Shown here: positions 9,012-18,338 of the stretch, piece by piece
How positions within the stretch are numbered: position 1 is the first letter of the stretch
Layout: every line of letters begins with the position of its first letter
NCBI GenBank assembly: GCA_028293025.1
Contig: JAQGLF010000006.1
Span: 1 to 33,597 of the forward strand
Length of the DNA stretch: 33,597 nt
DNA from: Alphaproteobacteria bacterium
GTDB taxonomy: Bacteria; Pseudomonadota; Alphaproteobacteria; Sphingomonadales; Sphingomonadaceae
Direction of reading: 5' to 3'
Made by a program: the position numbers and the translations under genes
The notes under the pieces: model-generated
The model's database searches: none
What the model was told of the DNA's origin: nothing
What the model saw: the letters and a program-made list of their open reading frames with translations, nothing else

Positions 9012-10790
9012 ATGACCCGCACGCCCGCACGCCCGTTCCGCTCGCGCGAATGGTTCGCCGCGCCCGGCCGGAGCGACATGGCCGCGCTCTATCTCGAGCG
9101 TTTCATGAATTACGGCGTGACGCGCGACGAGCTGCGCTGCGGCAAGCCGATCGTCGGCATCTCGCAGACGGGCTCGGACCTCAATCCGTGCAACCGGATC
9201 CACCTCCAGCTCGCCCAGAGGGTGCGCGAAGGCATCCGCGACGCCGGCGGCATCGCCATGGAATTCCCGGCTTTCTCGATCTTCGAGAATTGCCGGCGGC
9301 CGACCGCCGCGCTCGACCGCAACCTTTCCTATCTGACCCTGGTCGAGACGCTGAACGGCTATCCGCTCGACGCGATGGTCTTCACCACCGGCTGCGACAA
9401 GACGACGCCGGCGGCGATCATGGCCGCGTCCACGGTCGACATCCCCGCCATCACCCTCAACGGCGGACCGATGCTCGATGGCTGGCACGACGGCGAGCTG
9501 GTCGGCTCGGGCACCGTGATCTGGCGCTCGCGCCGCAAGCTCGGCGCGGGCGAGATCGACGAGCAGGAGTTCCTCCGCCGCGCCACCGATTCGGCTCCCT
9601 CGGCCGGCCATTGCAACACGATGGGCACCGCCTCGACGATGAACGCCGTCGCCGAGGCGCTCGGCATGTCGCTCCCCGGCAATGCCGCCATCCCCGCGCC
9701 GTATCGCGAGCGCGGACAGATCGCCTATGAAACCGGCCGGCGGATCGTCGACATGGCCTATGAGGATTTGCGGCCGTCGAAGATCATCGGCCGCGGCTCG
9801 GTGCTCAACGCCATCCGCCTCGTCACCGCGATCGGCGGCTCGAGCAACGCCCAGCCGCACGTCGCCGCCATCGCCCGCCATGCCGGCGTCGAGATCGGCC
9901 GCGACGACTGGATGACCCATGGCTACGACCTGCCTTTGCTGGTCAACATGCAGCCGGCGGGGCAGTTTCTCTCCGAGCGCTTCCACCGCGCCGGCGGCGT
10001 CCCCGCCGTGCTGTGGGAGCTGCTCCAGGCGGGCAAGCTCGACGGCGCGGCGATGACCGTCACCGGCCGCAGCCAGGCCGAAAATCTGCAGGGCCGGGAG
10101 GCGACCGACCGCGAAGTGATCCGTCCTTATTCGGAGCCGCTGAGGGAGCGGGCCGGCTTCCTCGTCCTCAAGGGCAATCTGTTCGATTTCGCGATCATGA
10201 AGACGAGCGTCATCTCGGAGGATTTCCGGCGCCGCTACCTTTCCCAGGCGGGGCATGAGGGCCTGTTCGAGGCGCGGGCGATCGTGTTCGACGGCTCGGA
10301 CGATTATCACCATCGGATCAACGACCCATCGCTCGGGATCGACGAGAATTGCATCCTCGTCATCCGCGGCTCGGGGGTGCTCGGCTGGCCGGGCTCGGCC
10401 GAAGTGGTCAACATGCAGCCGCCCGACGCCCTGCTCCAGCGCGGCATCGCCAGCCTGCCGACGCTCGGCGACGGCCGCCAGTCCGGCACCTCCGACAGCC
10501 CGTCGATCCTCAACGCCTCGCCGGAGAGCGCGGCCGGCGGCGGCCTCGCCTGGCTGCGCACCGGCGACGTCATCCGCATCGACCTCAACCAGGGGCGCTG
10601 CGACGCCTTGGTCGACGAAGCCGAGATCGCCCGGCGCCGGCAGGAGCCGCCGCCGCCGATCCCGCCGAGCAATACGCCCTGGGAGGAGCTCTACCGCGAG
10701 AAGACCGGCCAGCTCGCCGATGGCGGCGTGCTCGACTTCGCGCTCAAATATCGCGGCACGTCGACGAAGACGCCGCGGCACAACCACTGA
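9012..10790 (+). CDS. xylD: IlvD/Edd family sugar-acid dehydratase, probable D-xylonate dehydratase
   Basis: RSREWFAAPGRSDMAALYLERFMNYG, SQTGSDLNPCNRIHLQLAQ, FTTGCDKTTPAAIMAA, SAGHCNTMGTASTMN, GSSNAQPH; IlvD/Edd family with conserved Fe-S cysteines; context with xylB/xylC/xylX/xylA. TGGAGG RBS. Confidence 0.88.
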   Translation: MTRTPARPFRSREWFAAPGRSDMAALYLERFMNYGVTRDELRCGKPIVGISQTGSDLNPCNRIHLQLAQRVREGIRDAGGIAMEFPAFSIFENCRRPTAALDRNLSYLTLVETLNGYPLDAMVFTTGCDKTTPAAIMAASTVDIPAITLNGGPMLDGWHDGELVGSGTVIWRSRRKLGAGEIDEQEFLRRATDSAPSAGHCNTMGTASTMNAVAEALGMSLPGNAAIPAPYRERGQIAYETGRRIVDMAYEDLRPSKIIGRGSVLNAIRLVTAIGGSSNAQPHVAAIARHAGVEIGRDDWMTHGYDLPLLVNMQPAGQFLSERFHRAGGVPAVLWELLQAGKLDGAAMTVTGRSQAENLQGREATDREVIRPYSEPLRERAGFLVLKGNLFDFAIMKTSVISEDFRRRYLSQAGHEGLFEARAIVFDGSDDYHHRINDPSLGIDENCILVIRGSGVLGWPGSAEVVNMQPPDALLQRGIASLPTLGDGRQSGTSDSPSILNASPESAAGGGLAWLRTGDVIRIDLNQGRCDALVDEAEIARRRQEPPPPIPPSNTPWEELYREKTGQLADGGVLDFALKYRGTSTKTPRHNH

Positions 10791-10868
10791 AAGGACCGTC
10801 ACTGCGGACTTGATGCAGGGGGGTACAGTGATAGCGGGCTCGGACAAATCCGCGTGGGAGGTGAAGCA

Positions 10869-11735
10869 ATGTCGGCCATCGTCAAACAAGACATCCGGCA
10901 AGACGGGCTGGTGGCTGAGTTTTACATTCCCCAAGGCGGTGGAGCCCTGCCAGGGCTTCTGGTGTTGGGAGGGTCCGAAGGGGGCATCAGCTACGCAAGG
11001 CAGCTTGGTCGTCGGCTTGCCGCGCACGGCTACGGCACCCTCTGTCTGGCCTATTTCAAGGCGGAGGGATTGCCGCGCATCCTCGAAGAAATCCCGCTGG
11101 AATATTTTCAGCGCGCCATCCAGTGGCTGGGAGATCATCCGAGGATCGACTCGAGCCGGATCGGCGTGTTCGGGCCGTCCAAGGGGGCGGAGGCCGCGCT
11201 GCTGATCGCCAGCCATTTTGAAAGCTTGGCCTGTGTTGTCGCCGCGGCTCCAAGCAGCGTCGTCTGGCAGAGCCAGAACTATTTCGCGCGGCAACGAGCG
11301 GCACGCTCATCGTGGACCCGGGATGGGGCAGGTCTGCCATTCCTCGCGGTTACGCCCCTTCGGGGCCGGTCCGTGGCTGAAATGTGCGGCGCCTGCCTCG
11401 ACCGGACCGACGACGTCGAGCGTGCGCAAATTCCCGTGGAGAGGATCAAGGCCCCTGTGTTGCTGTTCTCGGGCGGAGTTGATCGCCTCTGGCCCTCGCG
11501 GCGTATGGCGGAAGATGTTGTCGCCCGAATGGCGGAACCGCAGCAATACCAGCACATCTGCTACCCGGATGCGGGCCATCTGGTTTTTCCGCTCTTCAGC
11601 AAAAGGTCCCTGATTCTGGGCGCCCTGTTCGGCTGGTATTTCGGTGGCACAGGCAAAGCGGATGGGGCAGCGCGGAAGGATTGCCTACGCGAAACCCTGG
11701 CTTTCTTTGAACGTCATCTCCTCGGGGCCGACTAA
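10869..11735 (+). CDS. Acyl-CoA thioester hydrolase/BAAT C-terminal-like alpha/beta hydrolase
   Basis: LPGLLVLGGSEGGISYARQLGRRLAAHGYGTLCLAYFKAEGLPRILEEIPLEYF, nucleophile GPSKGAE, acid FSGGVDRLWPS, base DAGHLVFP. Start at ATG 10869 after GTGGGAGGTGAAG. Confidence 0.82.
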   Translation: MSAIVKQDIRQDGLVAEFYIPQGGGALPGLLVLGGSEGGISYARQLGRRLAAHGYGTLCLAYFKAEGLPRILEEIPLEYFQRAIQWLGDHPRIDSSRIGVFGPSKGAEAALLIASHFESLACVVAAAPSSVVWQSQNYFARQRAARSSWTRDGAGLPFLAVTPLRGRSVAEMCGACLDRTDDVERAQIPVERIKAPVLLFSGGVDRLWPSRRMAEDVVARMAEPQQYQHICYPDAGHLVFPLFSKRSLILGALFGWYFGGTGKADGAARKDCLRETLAFFERHLLGAD

Positions 11736-11756
11736 GGGCCCTGTTACTCTTTCAGA

Positions 11757-12629
11757 TCAACTCAGCGCGATTTTTGGACAGGGTACACCCGGCACGTCCA
11801 CCCGGAACTCGAACAGATCCCCCGCCGCCGGCTGGCGCTCGAGCTGGTCGGGGCGGAGGAGCTGCCGGGCGGTCGTCGCATAGACGGTGCGCAGATCGTC
11901 GCCGCCGAAGGCGATCTTGGTGATGTTCGAGACGGGGAAGCGGACGCGGCCGATCAGCTCGCCGTCCGGCGCGTAACGGCGCGTCTCCCAGCCGGCATAG
12001 AGGCTGATCCAGACGCAGCCCTCGCTGTCGATCGTCGGCCCGTCGGGATAGCCTTCCTTCGGGTCGATCCGCACGAACGGGCGCGCGTCGCTCAGGCTCC
12101 CGTCCTCGGCGACGTCGGCCGCCTCGATCGTGCCGCCGAGCGTGTCGACGAAATAGAGGATGCGGCCGTCCGGCGAGAGGCAGGGGCCGTTGGTGATGGC
12201 GATGCCTTCGAGGCCGGTGCGGACGATGGCGCCGCGCTGGAAGCGGTAGAAGGCGCCGCTCTTCTCTTTCTCGCCATTGTCCATCGTGCCGAACCAGAGG
12301 CGCCCCGACGGGTCGACGACGCCGTCGTTCAGCCGGTTGTTCGGCCGCTCCGGCTCCGCCTCGGCAATCAGGCTGAAGCCGCCGCTCGCCGGGTCGAAAA
12401 GGTGAAGGCCGCTCTGCAGGCCGGCGATGAAGCCGCCGCCCGCCGCTGGCAGCACGAAGCCGATCTGCTCGGGCGAGTCCCAGCTCGTCCGGCCGCCGCC
12501 GGCGGGATCGTAGCGATGGATCTTCTGGGTCTTGATGTCGACGAACCAGAGCGCGCCGTCGACCCAGACCGGGCCTTCGCCCAGCTGGCAATGGAGGTCC
12601 CAGACGTTGCGTGGCTCGCCTATCGCCAT
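11757..12629 (-). CDS. xylC: SMP-30/gluconolactonase family protein, probable xylonolactonase
   Basis: LGEGPVWVDGALWFVDIKTQKIHRYDPAGG, RLNDGVVDPSGRLWFGTMDNGEKEKSGAFYR, NGPCLSPDGRILYFVDT, PDGPTIDSEGCVWISLYAGWETRRYAPDGE; ATG overlaps the stop of the upstream SDR gene. Confidence 0.87.
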   Translation of the reverse strand: MAIGEPRNVWDLHCQLGEGPVWVDGALWFVDIKTQKIHRYDPAGGGRTSWDSPEQIGFVLPAAGGGFIAGLQSGLHLFDPASGGFSLIAEAEPERPNNRLNDGVVDPSGRLWFGTMDNGEKEKSGAFYRFQRGAIVRTGLEGIAITNGPCLSPDGRILYFVDTLGGTIEAADVAEDGSLSDARPFVRIDPKEGYPDGPTIDSEGCVWISLYAGWETRRYAPDGELIGRVRFPVSNITKIAFGGDDLRTVYATTARQLLRPDQLERQPAAGDLFEFRVDVPGVPCPKIALS

Positions 12630-13387
12630 CCGGCGTCGATGAAATAATTATGGCCGGTGATCAACCGCGCATCGTCGGAGGCGAGGAACAGGGCCAGAGC
12701 GGCGACGTCCTCCGGCACCAGCCGCCCCTTCAGACACTGGGCCTCGACGATCTCCTGCTCGCCCTCCGGCGTGTACCAGCGCAGCTGCCGCGGGGTGCGG
12801 ACGTTGCCGGGGATGATGCAGGTGACGCGGATGCCGTCCGGGCCGAGCTCGCGGGCCAGCGAACGGGTGAGGCCCTCGATCGCGGCCTTGGCCGTCTGGT
12901 ACAGCGCCATGTCGGGCATGCCGAGATGCCACGAAACCGAGCCGAGATTGACGATCGCGCCACCGCCTTTTTCGCGCATCCCCGGCACCACCGACTGCGC
13001 GCAGAAGAAAAGGTGGCGCAGGTTCACGTTCATCCGCTCGTCCCAATAAGCCGGCGTGACCTCGTCCATCCGATGGCGATCGTCGTTGGCGGCATTGTTG
13101 ACGAGGATGTCGAACGCGCCGCCTTCCTCGATCAGCCGGGCGATCGTCGCCTGCGCCGAGGGGATGTCGGTGAGGTCCACCTTCTCGTAGCGCAGCCCGT
13201 CGCTTCCGAGCCCCGTCTTCAGCGCCCGCGAATCATCCTCGGCGATGTCGAAGAAGGTGACGTCCGCGCCCTGGCGGACGAAGCCTTCGACGATGCCGGC
13301 GCCGATGCCGGAGCCGCCGCCGGTGATGAGGACGCGCTTGCCCCTGAGGCTCGGATAGACGGCGCGATGGTCGGTCGATTGGGTCAA
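12620..13387 (-). CDS. xylB: SDR family oxidoreductase, probable D-xylose 1-dehydrogenase
   Basis: TGGGSGIGAG, NNAANDDRH, YQTAKAAIEG active site; from memory closely resembles Caulobacter XylB (AYWDERMNVNLRHLFFCAQSV, RVTCIIPGNVRTPRQ, WYTPEGEQEIVEAQCLKGR, FIDAGWR). Confidence 0.88.
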   Translation of the reverse strand: MTQSTDHRAVYPSLRGKRVLITGGGSGIGAGIVEGFVRQGADVTFFDIAEDDSRALKTGLGSDGLRYEKVDLTDIPSAQATIARLIEEGGAFDILVNNAANDDRHRMDEVTPAYWDERMNVNLRHLFFCAQSVVPGMREKGGGAIVNLGSVSWHLGMPDMALYQTAKAAIEGLTRSLARELGPDGIRVTCIIPGNVRTPRQLRWYTPEGEQEIVEAQCLKGRLVPEDVAALALFLASDDARLITGHNYFIDAGWR

Positions 13388-13390
13388 GTC

Positions 13391-14827
13391 TCAGCCCCCG
13401 ATATAGACGGTCTTGGTCTGGGTGTAGAATTCGATCGCCGCGAAGCCCTGCTCGCGCGCGCCATATCTCGACTTGCGGGTTCCGCCGAACGGCACGTGAT
13501 AATCGACGCCGGCGGTCGGCAGGTTGATCATCACCATCCCCGCCTTGATGTTGCGGCGGAAGTGACGCGAATGCTTCAGCGAATTGGTGACGATGCCGGC
13601 GGAGAGGCCGAACTGGCCGCGATTGGCCATGGCCAGCGCCTCTTCGTAATCCTTGACGCGGACGGTGCTGGCGACCGGGCCGAACACCTCCTCGCAATTG
13701 ATCCGCATGTCGGCGCCGGTGTCGGCGATCACCGTCGGCTGCATGTAATAGCCGCGCTGGTCGAGCGTCAGCCGCTCGCCGCCGGTGGCCAGCCGCCCGC
13801 CTTCGTCGCGGGCGATGCCGACATAGCGCAGATTCTGCTCGAGCTGGCTCTCGCTCACCGCCGGGCCGATCTGACTGGCGGGATCGAGCGCGTCGCCGAC
13901 CTTGAGGCCCTTCGCCCGCTCGGCCAGCGCTTCGACGAAGCGGTCGTGGATGCCCTCGGTGACGATGATCCGCGACGACGCGGTGCAGCGCTGGCCGGTG
14001 CCGAAGAACGCGCCGTCGATCGCGCAGGTGATGGCGCGCTCGAGATCGGCGTCGTCGAGCACGATCAGCGGATTCTTGCCGCCCATTTCGAGCTGCACCC
14101 GCGCCTGCCGCTTGATCGCTCCCTCGGCGACCTTCCCCCCGACATATTGGGAGCCGGTGAAGGAAATGGCGTCGATCTCCTTATGGTCGACGATCGCCTG
14201 GCCGACATCGCCTTCGCCGAGCACCAGGTTGAAGACGCCCGGCGGGGCGCCCGCCTCGTGGATGATCGCGGCGAGCGCGTGGGCGATGGCGGGGGTCGGG
14301 GTCGCCGGCTTCAGCACCACCGTATTGCCGAAGGCGAGCGCCGGCGCGGTCTTCCAAGCGGGGATGGCGATGGGGAAGTTCCAGGGCGTGATCAGACCGA
14401 CCACGCCGACCGCTTCGCGATGGGTGGTGACGTCGATCCCCGGCCGCGTCGAATCGAGCGCCTGGCCGTGCCGCCGCAACGCCTCGCCGGCGAAATATTT
14501 GAAGATGCGGGCGGCGCGCATCACCTCGCCCGTGCCTTCCGGCAGCGTCTTGCCTTCCTCGCGGGAGAGCAATCGGCCGAGATCCTTGGCGCGCTCCATG
14601 ACGATCGAGCCGACCCTGTCGAGCAGATCGGAGCGGACCTCCGGCGAAGCCTCGGACCAGGCCGGGAAAGCCTGCCGCGCGGCCTTCGCCGCCGCATCGA
14701 CCTCGACGGCCGAGCCGCGCGGATAAAGGGCGACGACGTCGTCCAGATTGGAGGGGTTGATGCTCTGCTGCGTCGGGTCGCCCGGGACGGCGTCGCCGCC
14801 GATGAAGTGGGTGAGGGTATCGGTCAC
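13391..14827 (-). CDS. xylA: Aldehyde dehydrogenase, probable alpha-ketoglutarate semialdehyde dehydrogenase
   Basis: ALDH motifs TPWNFPIAIPAWKTAPALAFGNTVVLKPA, QLEMGGKNPLIVLDDADLE, GQRCTASSR; encoded between xylX and xylB homologues. Confidence 0.88.
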   Translation of the reverse strand: MTDTLTHFIGGDAVPGDPTQQSINPSNLDDVVALYPRGSAVEVDAAAKAARQAFPAWSEASPEVRSDLLDRVGSIVMERAKDLGRLLSREEGKTLPEGTGEVMRAARIFKYFAGEALRRHGQALDSTRPGIDVTTHREAVGVVGLITPWNFPIAIPAWKTAPALAFGNTVVLKPATPTPAIAHALAAIIHEAGAPPGVFNLVLGEGDVGQAIVDHKEIDAISFTGSQYVGGKVAEGAIKRQARVQLEMGGKNPLIVLDDADLERAITCAIDGAFFGTGQRCTASSRIIVTEGIHDRFVEALAERAKGLKVGDALDPASQIGPAVSESQLEQNLRYVGIARDEGGRLATGGERLTLDQRGYYMQPTVIADTGADMRINCEEVFGPVASTVRVKDYEEALAMANRGQFGLSAGIVTNSLKHSRHFRRNIKAGMVMINLPTAGVDYHVPFGGTRKSRYGAREQGFAAIEFYTQTKTVYIGG

Positions 14828-15966
14828 GTCTTTCTCTCCTTGGAGTCGATCAGGCCCCTCCCCGCCAGATTGCGCATCAGGTCGCGTATCCCGAACCGCC
14901 AGGCCGGCGCCGCCTTCGACGTCGTGACCCGGTTGACCAAAGCCCCCAGCTTCGGCGTCGAGATGCGCACGATGTCGCCCATCTTGTGGGTGAAACCCCT
15001 GCCGGGCTCGTCGCGATCCTGCACCGGCGCGAAAAGCGTGCCGAGGAAGAGAACGAAGCCGTCGGGATAATGATGCTCGCTCATCGCCTGGCGGACCAGC
15101 TCCTCGGGATCGCGGCTGATCTCGGCCATCGAGCTTTCGCCCTCCAGCCGGAAATTGTCCTGCCCCTCGACGACCAGCTCGACCCGCGCCCGCCGCACGT
15201 CGTCCATGGTGAAGCCGTCGTCGAACAGGCGGATGAACGGGCCGATCGCGCAGGAGGCGTTATTGTCCTTGGCCTTGCTGAGGAGGAGGGCGCTGCGCCC
15301 TTCGAAGTCGCGGAGGTTGACGTCGTTGCCAAGCGTCGCGCCGACGGCTCGGCCCTCCGGATCGACCGCAAGCACCACTTCCGGCTCCGGATTGTTCCAG
15401 TCCGAATCAGAGCGGATGCCGATCTCGGCGCCCCAGCCGACCGAGGACAGGACCGGCACCTTGGTGAAGATCTCCGCGTCCGGGCCGATCGCCACTTCGA
15501 GATATTGCGACCAGAGGCCGTCCTCGATCAGCGCCCGCTTCAGCGCCGCCGCCTCCTCGCTGCCCGGCACGACCGAGCGGATGGCGCCGCCGATCCGCCA
15601 TTCCAGGCCTTCGCGGATCGCCTGCGCCCGGTCGGAATCGCCCCGCGCCCGTTCCTCGATCACCCGCTCGATGGCCGAGACGGCGAAGGTCACGCCGGCG
15701 GCCTTCACGATCTGCAGGTCGATCGGCGGGAGCAGCAGCTCGCCGGCCCGCGCGCACAATTCCTCGAGCGTGAACAGGCGCCGGCCTTCCAGCGACTCGA
15801 CGCCGCCGCGCTCGATCAGATCCGCCATGGTCGGCGCGACCCGCGACATGTCCTCGACCGCGCCGCCGCGGATCAGGACCGGCGCTGGTCCCTCCGGCAA
15901 GGCCAGGCGGCCGGCGAGCGTCGCGCGCTCGACATCGTCCGGCAGCATCGCCGCGGAGAATAACAT
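14824..15966 (-). CDS. xylX: Fumarylacetoacetate hydrolase family protein, probable 2-keto-3-deoxy-D-xylonate dehydratase
   Basis: VKAAGVTFAVSAIERVIEERARGD, DGLWSQYLEVAIGPDAEIFTKVPVLSSVGWG, WNNPEPEVVLAVDP, LGNDVNLRDFEGRSALLLSKAKDNNASCAIGPF; resembles Caulobacter XylX from memory. Overlaps xylA start by 4 bp. Confidence 0.87.
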   Translation of the reverse strand: MLFSAAMLPDDVERATLAGRLALPEGPAPVLIRGGAVEDMSRVAPTMADLIERGGVESLEGRRLFTLEELCARAGELLLPPIDLQIVKAAGVTFAVSAIERVIEERARGDSDRAQAIREGLEWRIGGAIRSVVPGSEEAAALKRALIEDGLWSQYLEVAIGPDAEIFTKVPVLSSVGWGAEIGIRSDSDWNNPEPEVVLAVDPEGRAVGATLGNDVNLRDFEGRSALLLSKAKDNNASCAIGPFIRLFDDGFTMDDVRRARVELVVEGQDNFRLEGESSMAEISRDPEELVRQAMSEHHYPDGFVLFLGTLFAPVQDRDEPGRGFTHKMGDIVRISTPKLGALVNRVTTSKAAPAWRFGIRDLMRNLAGRGLIDSKERKT

Positions 15967-15991
15967 CAGGCTCCCTCTCTTCTTTTGCCGC

Positions 15992-16007
15992 TTGGTAGCG
16001 CTACCAA
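15992..16007. promoter_or_regulatory. Candidate LacI-family operator TTGGTAGCGCTACCAA (perfect 16-bp palindrome)
   Basis: Perfect palindrome in the divergent xylX / GH3 gap, sharing core TAGCGCTA with 7442 (GTTAGCGCTAAC). Confidence 0.72.
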
Positions 16008-16071
16008 TGGCCAATGCAACCGTGTATCAACCGCCGCAACAAGAATAGAAAGAATAGGGAGGATGAAGCCG

Positions 16072-18261
16072 ATGAAGAAGAGCCTCGCCGCGCTCGCGAT
16101 CGCCGTTTCCGTCGCCGCGCTCGCCGCTGCCGCCCCGGCGCAGCCGCCACGGCCGTGGCTGAACGCCGCGCTCTCCCCCGACCGGCGCGCCGAGCTGGCC
16201 GCGAATGCGATGACGCGCGACGAGAAACTGACGCTCGTCTTCGGCTATTTCGCCACCGACTTCGCGCCGAAGCAATATACCGCGCAGCCCGGCGGCCGCG
16301 AAGGCTCGGCCGGCTACGTGCCCGGCATTTCCCGGCTCGGCATCCCGCCGCAATGGGAGACCGACGCCGGCGTCGGCGTCGCCACCCAGGGCGCGGCCAA
16401 ACACAAGCGCGAGCGCACCGCCCTCCCCGCCGGCATCGCCACCGCTGCGACCTGGAACCCGGCCGCCGCCTTTCGCGGCGGCGCGATGATCGGCAGCGAG
16501 GCGCGCGCCTCGGGCTTCAACGTCATGCTCGCCGGCGGCGTCGACCTGCTGCGCGAGCCGCGCAACGGCCGCAATTTCGAATATGGCGGCGAGGATCCCC
16601 TGCTCGCCGGAACCATGGTCGGCGAGCAGGTGCGCGGCATCCAGTCGAATTCGATCATCTCGACGATCAAGCATTATGCGGTGAACGACCAGGAGACCGA
16701 CCGTGACCACGGCAATTCGATCATCGATCCGGCGGTCGCCCGCATCTCCGACCTGCTCGCCTTCGAGATCGCGGTCGAGCATGCCGATCCGGGCGCGATC
16801 ATGTGCTCCTACAACAAGGTGAACGGCACCCATGCCTGCGAGAATCGCTGGCTGCTGACCGACGTGCTGCGCCGCGACTGGGGCTGGAAGGGATATGTGA
16901 TGTCCGACTGGGGCGCGACCCACAGCAGTGTCGCCGCCGCCAATGCCGGCCTCGACCAGGATTCGGGCTATCCGTTCGACGACGCGCCCTTTTTCGGCGC
17001 GCCCCTCCGCCAGGCGGTGGCGAGCGGGCAGGTGAGCGAGGCGCGGCTCGACGAGATGGCGCGGCACATCCTCCGCGCGATGTTCGCCCACGGCCTGGTC
17101 GACCGGCCGGTGGCGGAGGGTGGGCCTATCGACATGGCCGCCCATGCCGCGATCACCCGCGCCGATGCCGAGGAAGGGATCGTCCTGCTCAAGAACGAGA
17201 TCGGCGTCCTGCCGCTGGCGGCGAATGCACGGCGGATCGCGGTGATCGGCGGCCATGCCGACAAGGGCGTGCTGGCCGGCGGCGGCTCGTCGCTCGTCTA
17301 TCCGCGCGGCGGCAATGCGGTGCCCGGCGTCGCCCCGACCGGCTGGCCCGGACCGGTCATGTATTATCCCTCCTCGCCGCTCGCCGAGATCCGGCGGCTG
17401 GCGCCGGGCGCCAGCGTCCGCTTCGCCTCGGGCGAGGACCCGGCCGCGGCCGCGGCGCTGGCCCGGAGCAGCGACGTCGTCATCGTCTTCGCCACCCGCT
17501 GGGAGGGCGAATCGTTCGACGTGTCCCTGAACCTCCCCGACAATCAGGATGCGTTGATCTCGGCCGTCGCCGCCGCCAATCCGAAGACGGTGGTGGTGCT
17601 GGAGACGGGCGGACCGGTGCTCACGCCCTGGGCGGACCGGGTCGCCGGCGTGCTGGAGGCCTGGTATCCGGGCACGGAGGGCGGCGCCGCGATCGCCAAC
17701 GTCCTGTTCGGGCGGGTGAACCCTTCGGGCCACCTCCCCGCCACCTTCCCGCGCAGCCTCGACCAGCTGCCGCACCCGGCAGCGCCGCATGCCGGCGACA
17801 CGAGCTACGGCGAGGGCGCGGCGGTCGGCTATAAATATTACGACGCGAAAGGCCTGGAGCCGCAATTCGCCTTCGGCCACGGCCTCTCCTACACCGACTT
17901 CCGGATGAACGGCCTGCGCGCCGTGCCTGCGGGACGGTCGATCGCCGTCACCCTCAATGTCCGCAACCTGGGCCGCCGCGCCGGCGCCGCGGTGCCGCAA
18001 GTCTATGTCGGCGGCGTTGGCTGGGAAGCGCCGAAGCGTCTCGGCGGCTGGCAAAAAGTGACTCTGGCGCCGGGCGCGGCGCGGACGGTGACCGTCAATG
18101 TCGATCCGCGGCTGCTGGCGACCTGGGACGAGGCCGGCCGCTCCTGGCGGATCGCGCCCGGCACCTATCAGGTGATGCTCGGCGCCTCGGCCCGCGACAT
18201 CCGGCAGACGGTCAACGTCCGCCTCGCCGGCGGCACGCTGCCGGCGAATTGGCGGCCGTGA
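16072..18261 (+). CDS. GH3 family glycosidase (beta-xylosidase/beta-glucosidase), exported
   Basis: Signal peptide MKKSLAALAIAVSVAALAAAAPAQ; GH3 motifs LLREPRNGRNFEYGGEDPLLAGTM, IKHYAVNDQETDR, VMSDWGATHSS, FGHGLSYTDF, Fn3-like C-terminus. AGGGAGG spacing favours ATG 16072 over 16063. Confidence 0.9.
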   Translation: MKKSLAALAIAVSVAALAAAAPAQPPRPWLNAALSPDRRAELAANAMTRDEKLTLVFGYFATDFAPKQYTAQPGGREGSAGYVPGISRLGIPPQWETDAGVGVATQGAAKHKRERTALPAGIATAATWNPAAAFRGGAMIGSEARASGFNVMLAGGVDLLREPRNGRNFEYGGEDPLLAGTMVGEQVRGIQSNSIISTIKHYAVNDQETDRDHGNSIIDPAVARISDLLAFEIAVEHADPGAIMCSYNKVNGTHACENRWLLTDVLRRDWGWKGYVMSDWGATHSSVAAANAGLDQDSGYPFDDAPFFGAPLRQAVASGQVSEARLDEMARHILRAMFAHGLVDRPVAEGGPIDMAAHAAITRADAEEGIVLLKNEIGVLPLAANARRIAVIGGHADKGVLAGGGSSLVYPRGGNAVPGVAPTGWPGPVMYYPSSPLAEIRRLAPGASVRFASGEDPAAAAALARSSDVVIVFATRWEGESFDVSLNLPDNQDALISAVAAANPKTVVVLETGGPVLTPWADRVAGVLEAWYPGTEGGAAIANVLFGRVNPSGHLPATFPRSLDQLPHPAAPHAGDTSYGEGAAVGYKYYDAKGLEPQFAFGHGLSYTDFRMNGLRAVPAGRSIAVTLNVRNLGRRAGAAVPQVYVGGVGWEAPKRLGGWQKVTLAPGAARTVTVNVDPRLLATWDEAGRSWRIAPGTYQVMLGASARDIRQTVNVRLAGGTLPANWRP

Positions 18262-18271
18262 GCTCCTCTGT

Positions 18272-18338
18272 TTCCCGGCGAAAGCCGGGGTCCAGTCGGC
18301 AAGGCCTGTGAAGCTGGGCCCCGGCCTTCGCCAGGGAA
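18272..18338. terminator. Imperfect inverted repeat between convergent genes, likely bidirectional terminator
   Basis: TTCCCGGCGAAAGCCGGGGTCCAG (18272-18295) versus CTGGGCCCCGGCCTTCGCCAGGGAA (18314-18338), near reverse complements, between convergent stops at 18261 and 18339. Confidence 0.65.

Noticed and set aside
7382-9079. 565-aa minus-strand ORF opposite the MFS porter
   Set aside because: His/Asp/Glu-rich translation typical of the antisense frame of a GC-rich membrane-protein gene.
8868-11294. 808-aa minus-strand ORF opposite xylD
   Set aside because: Shadow ORF of the IlvD/Edd gene; no domain recognisable.
10791-11756. Transposon or integron carrying the BAAT_C hydrolase
   Set aside because: No transposase, integrase, terminal inverted repeats or target-site duplication could be recognised at the borders.
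12611-15070. 819-aa plus-strand ORF opposite xylB and xylA
   Set aside because: Antisense shadow ORF with low-complexity composition; both opposite-strand genes have strong family motifs.
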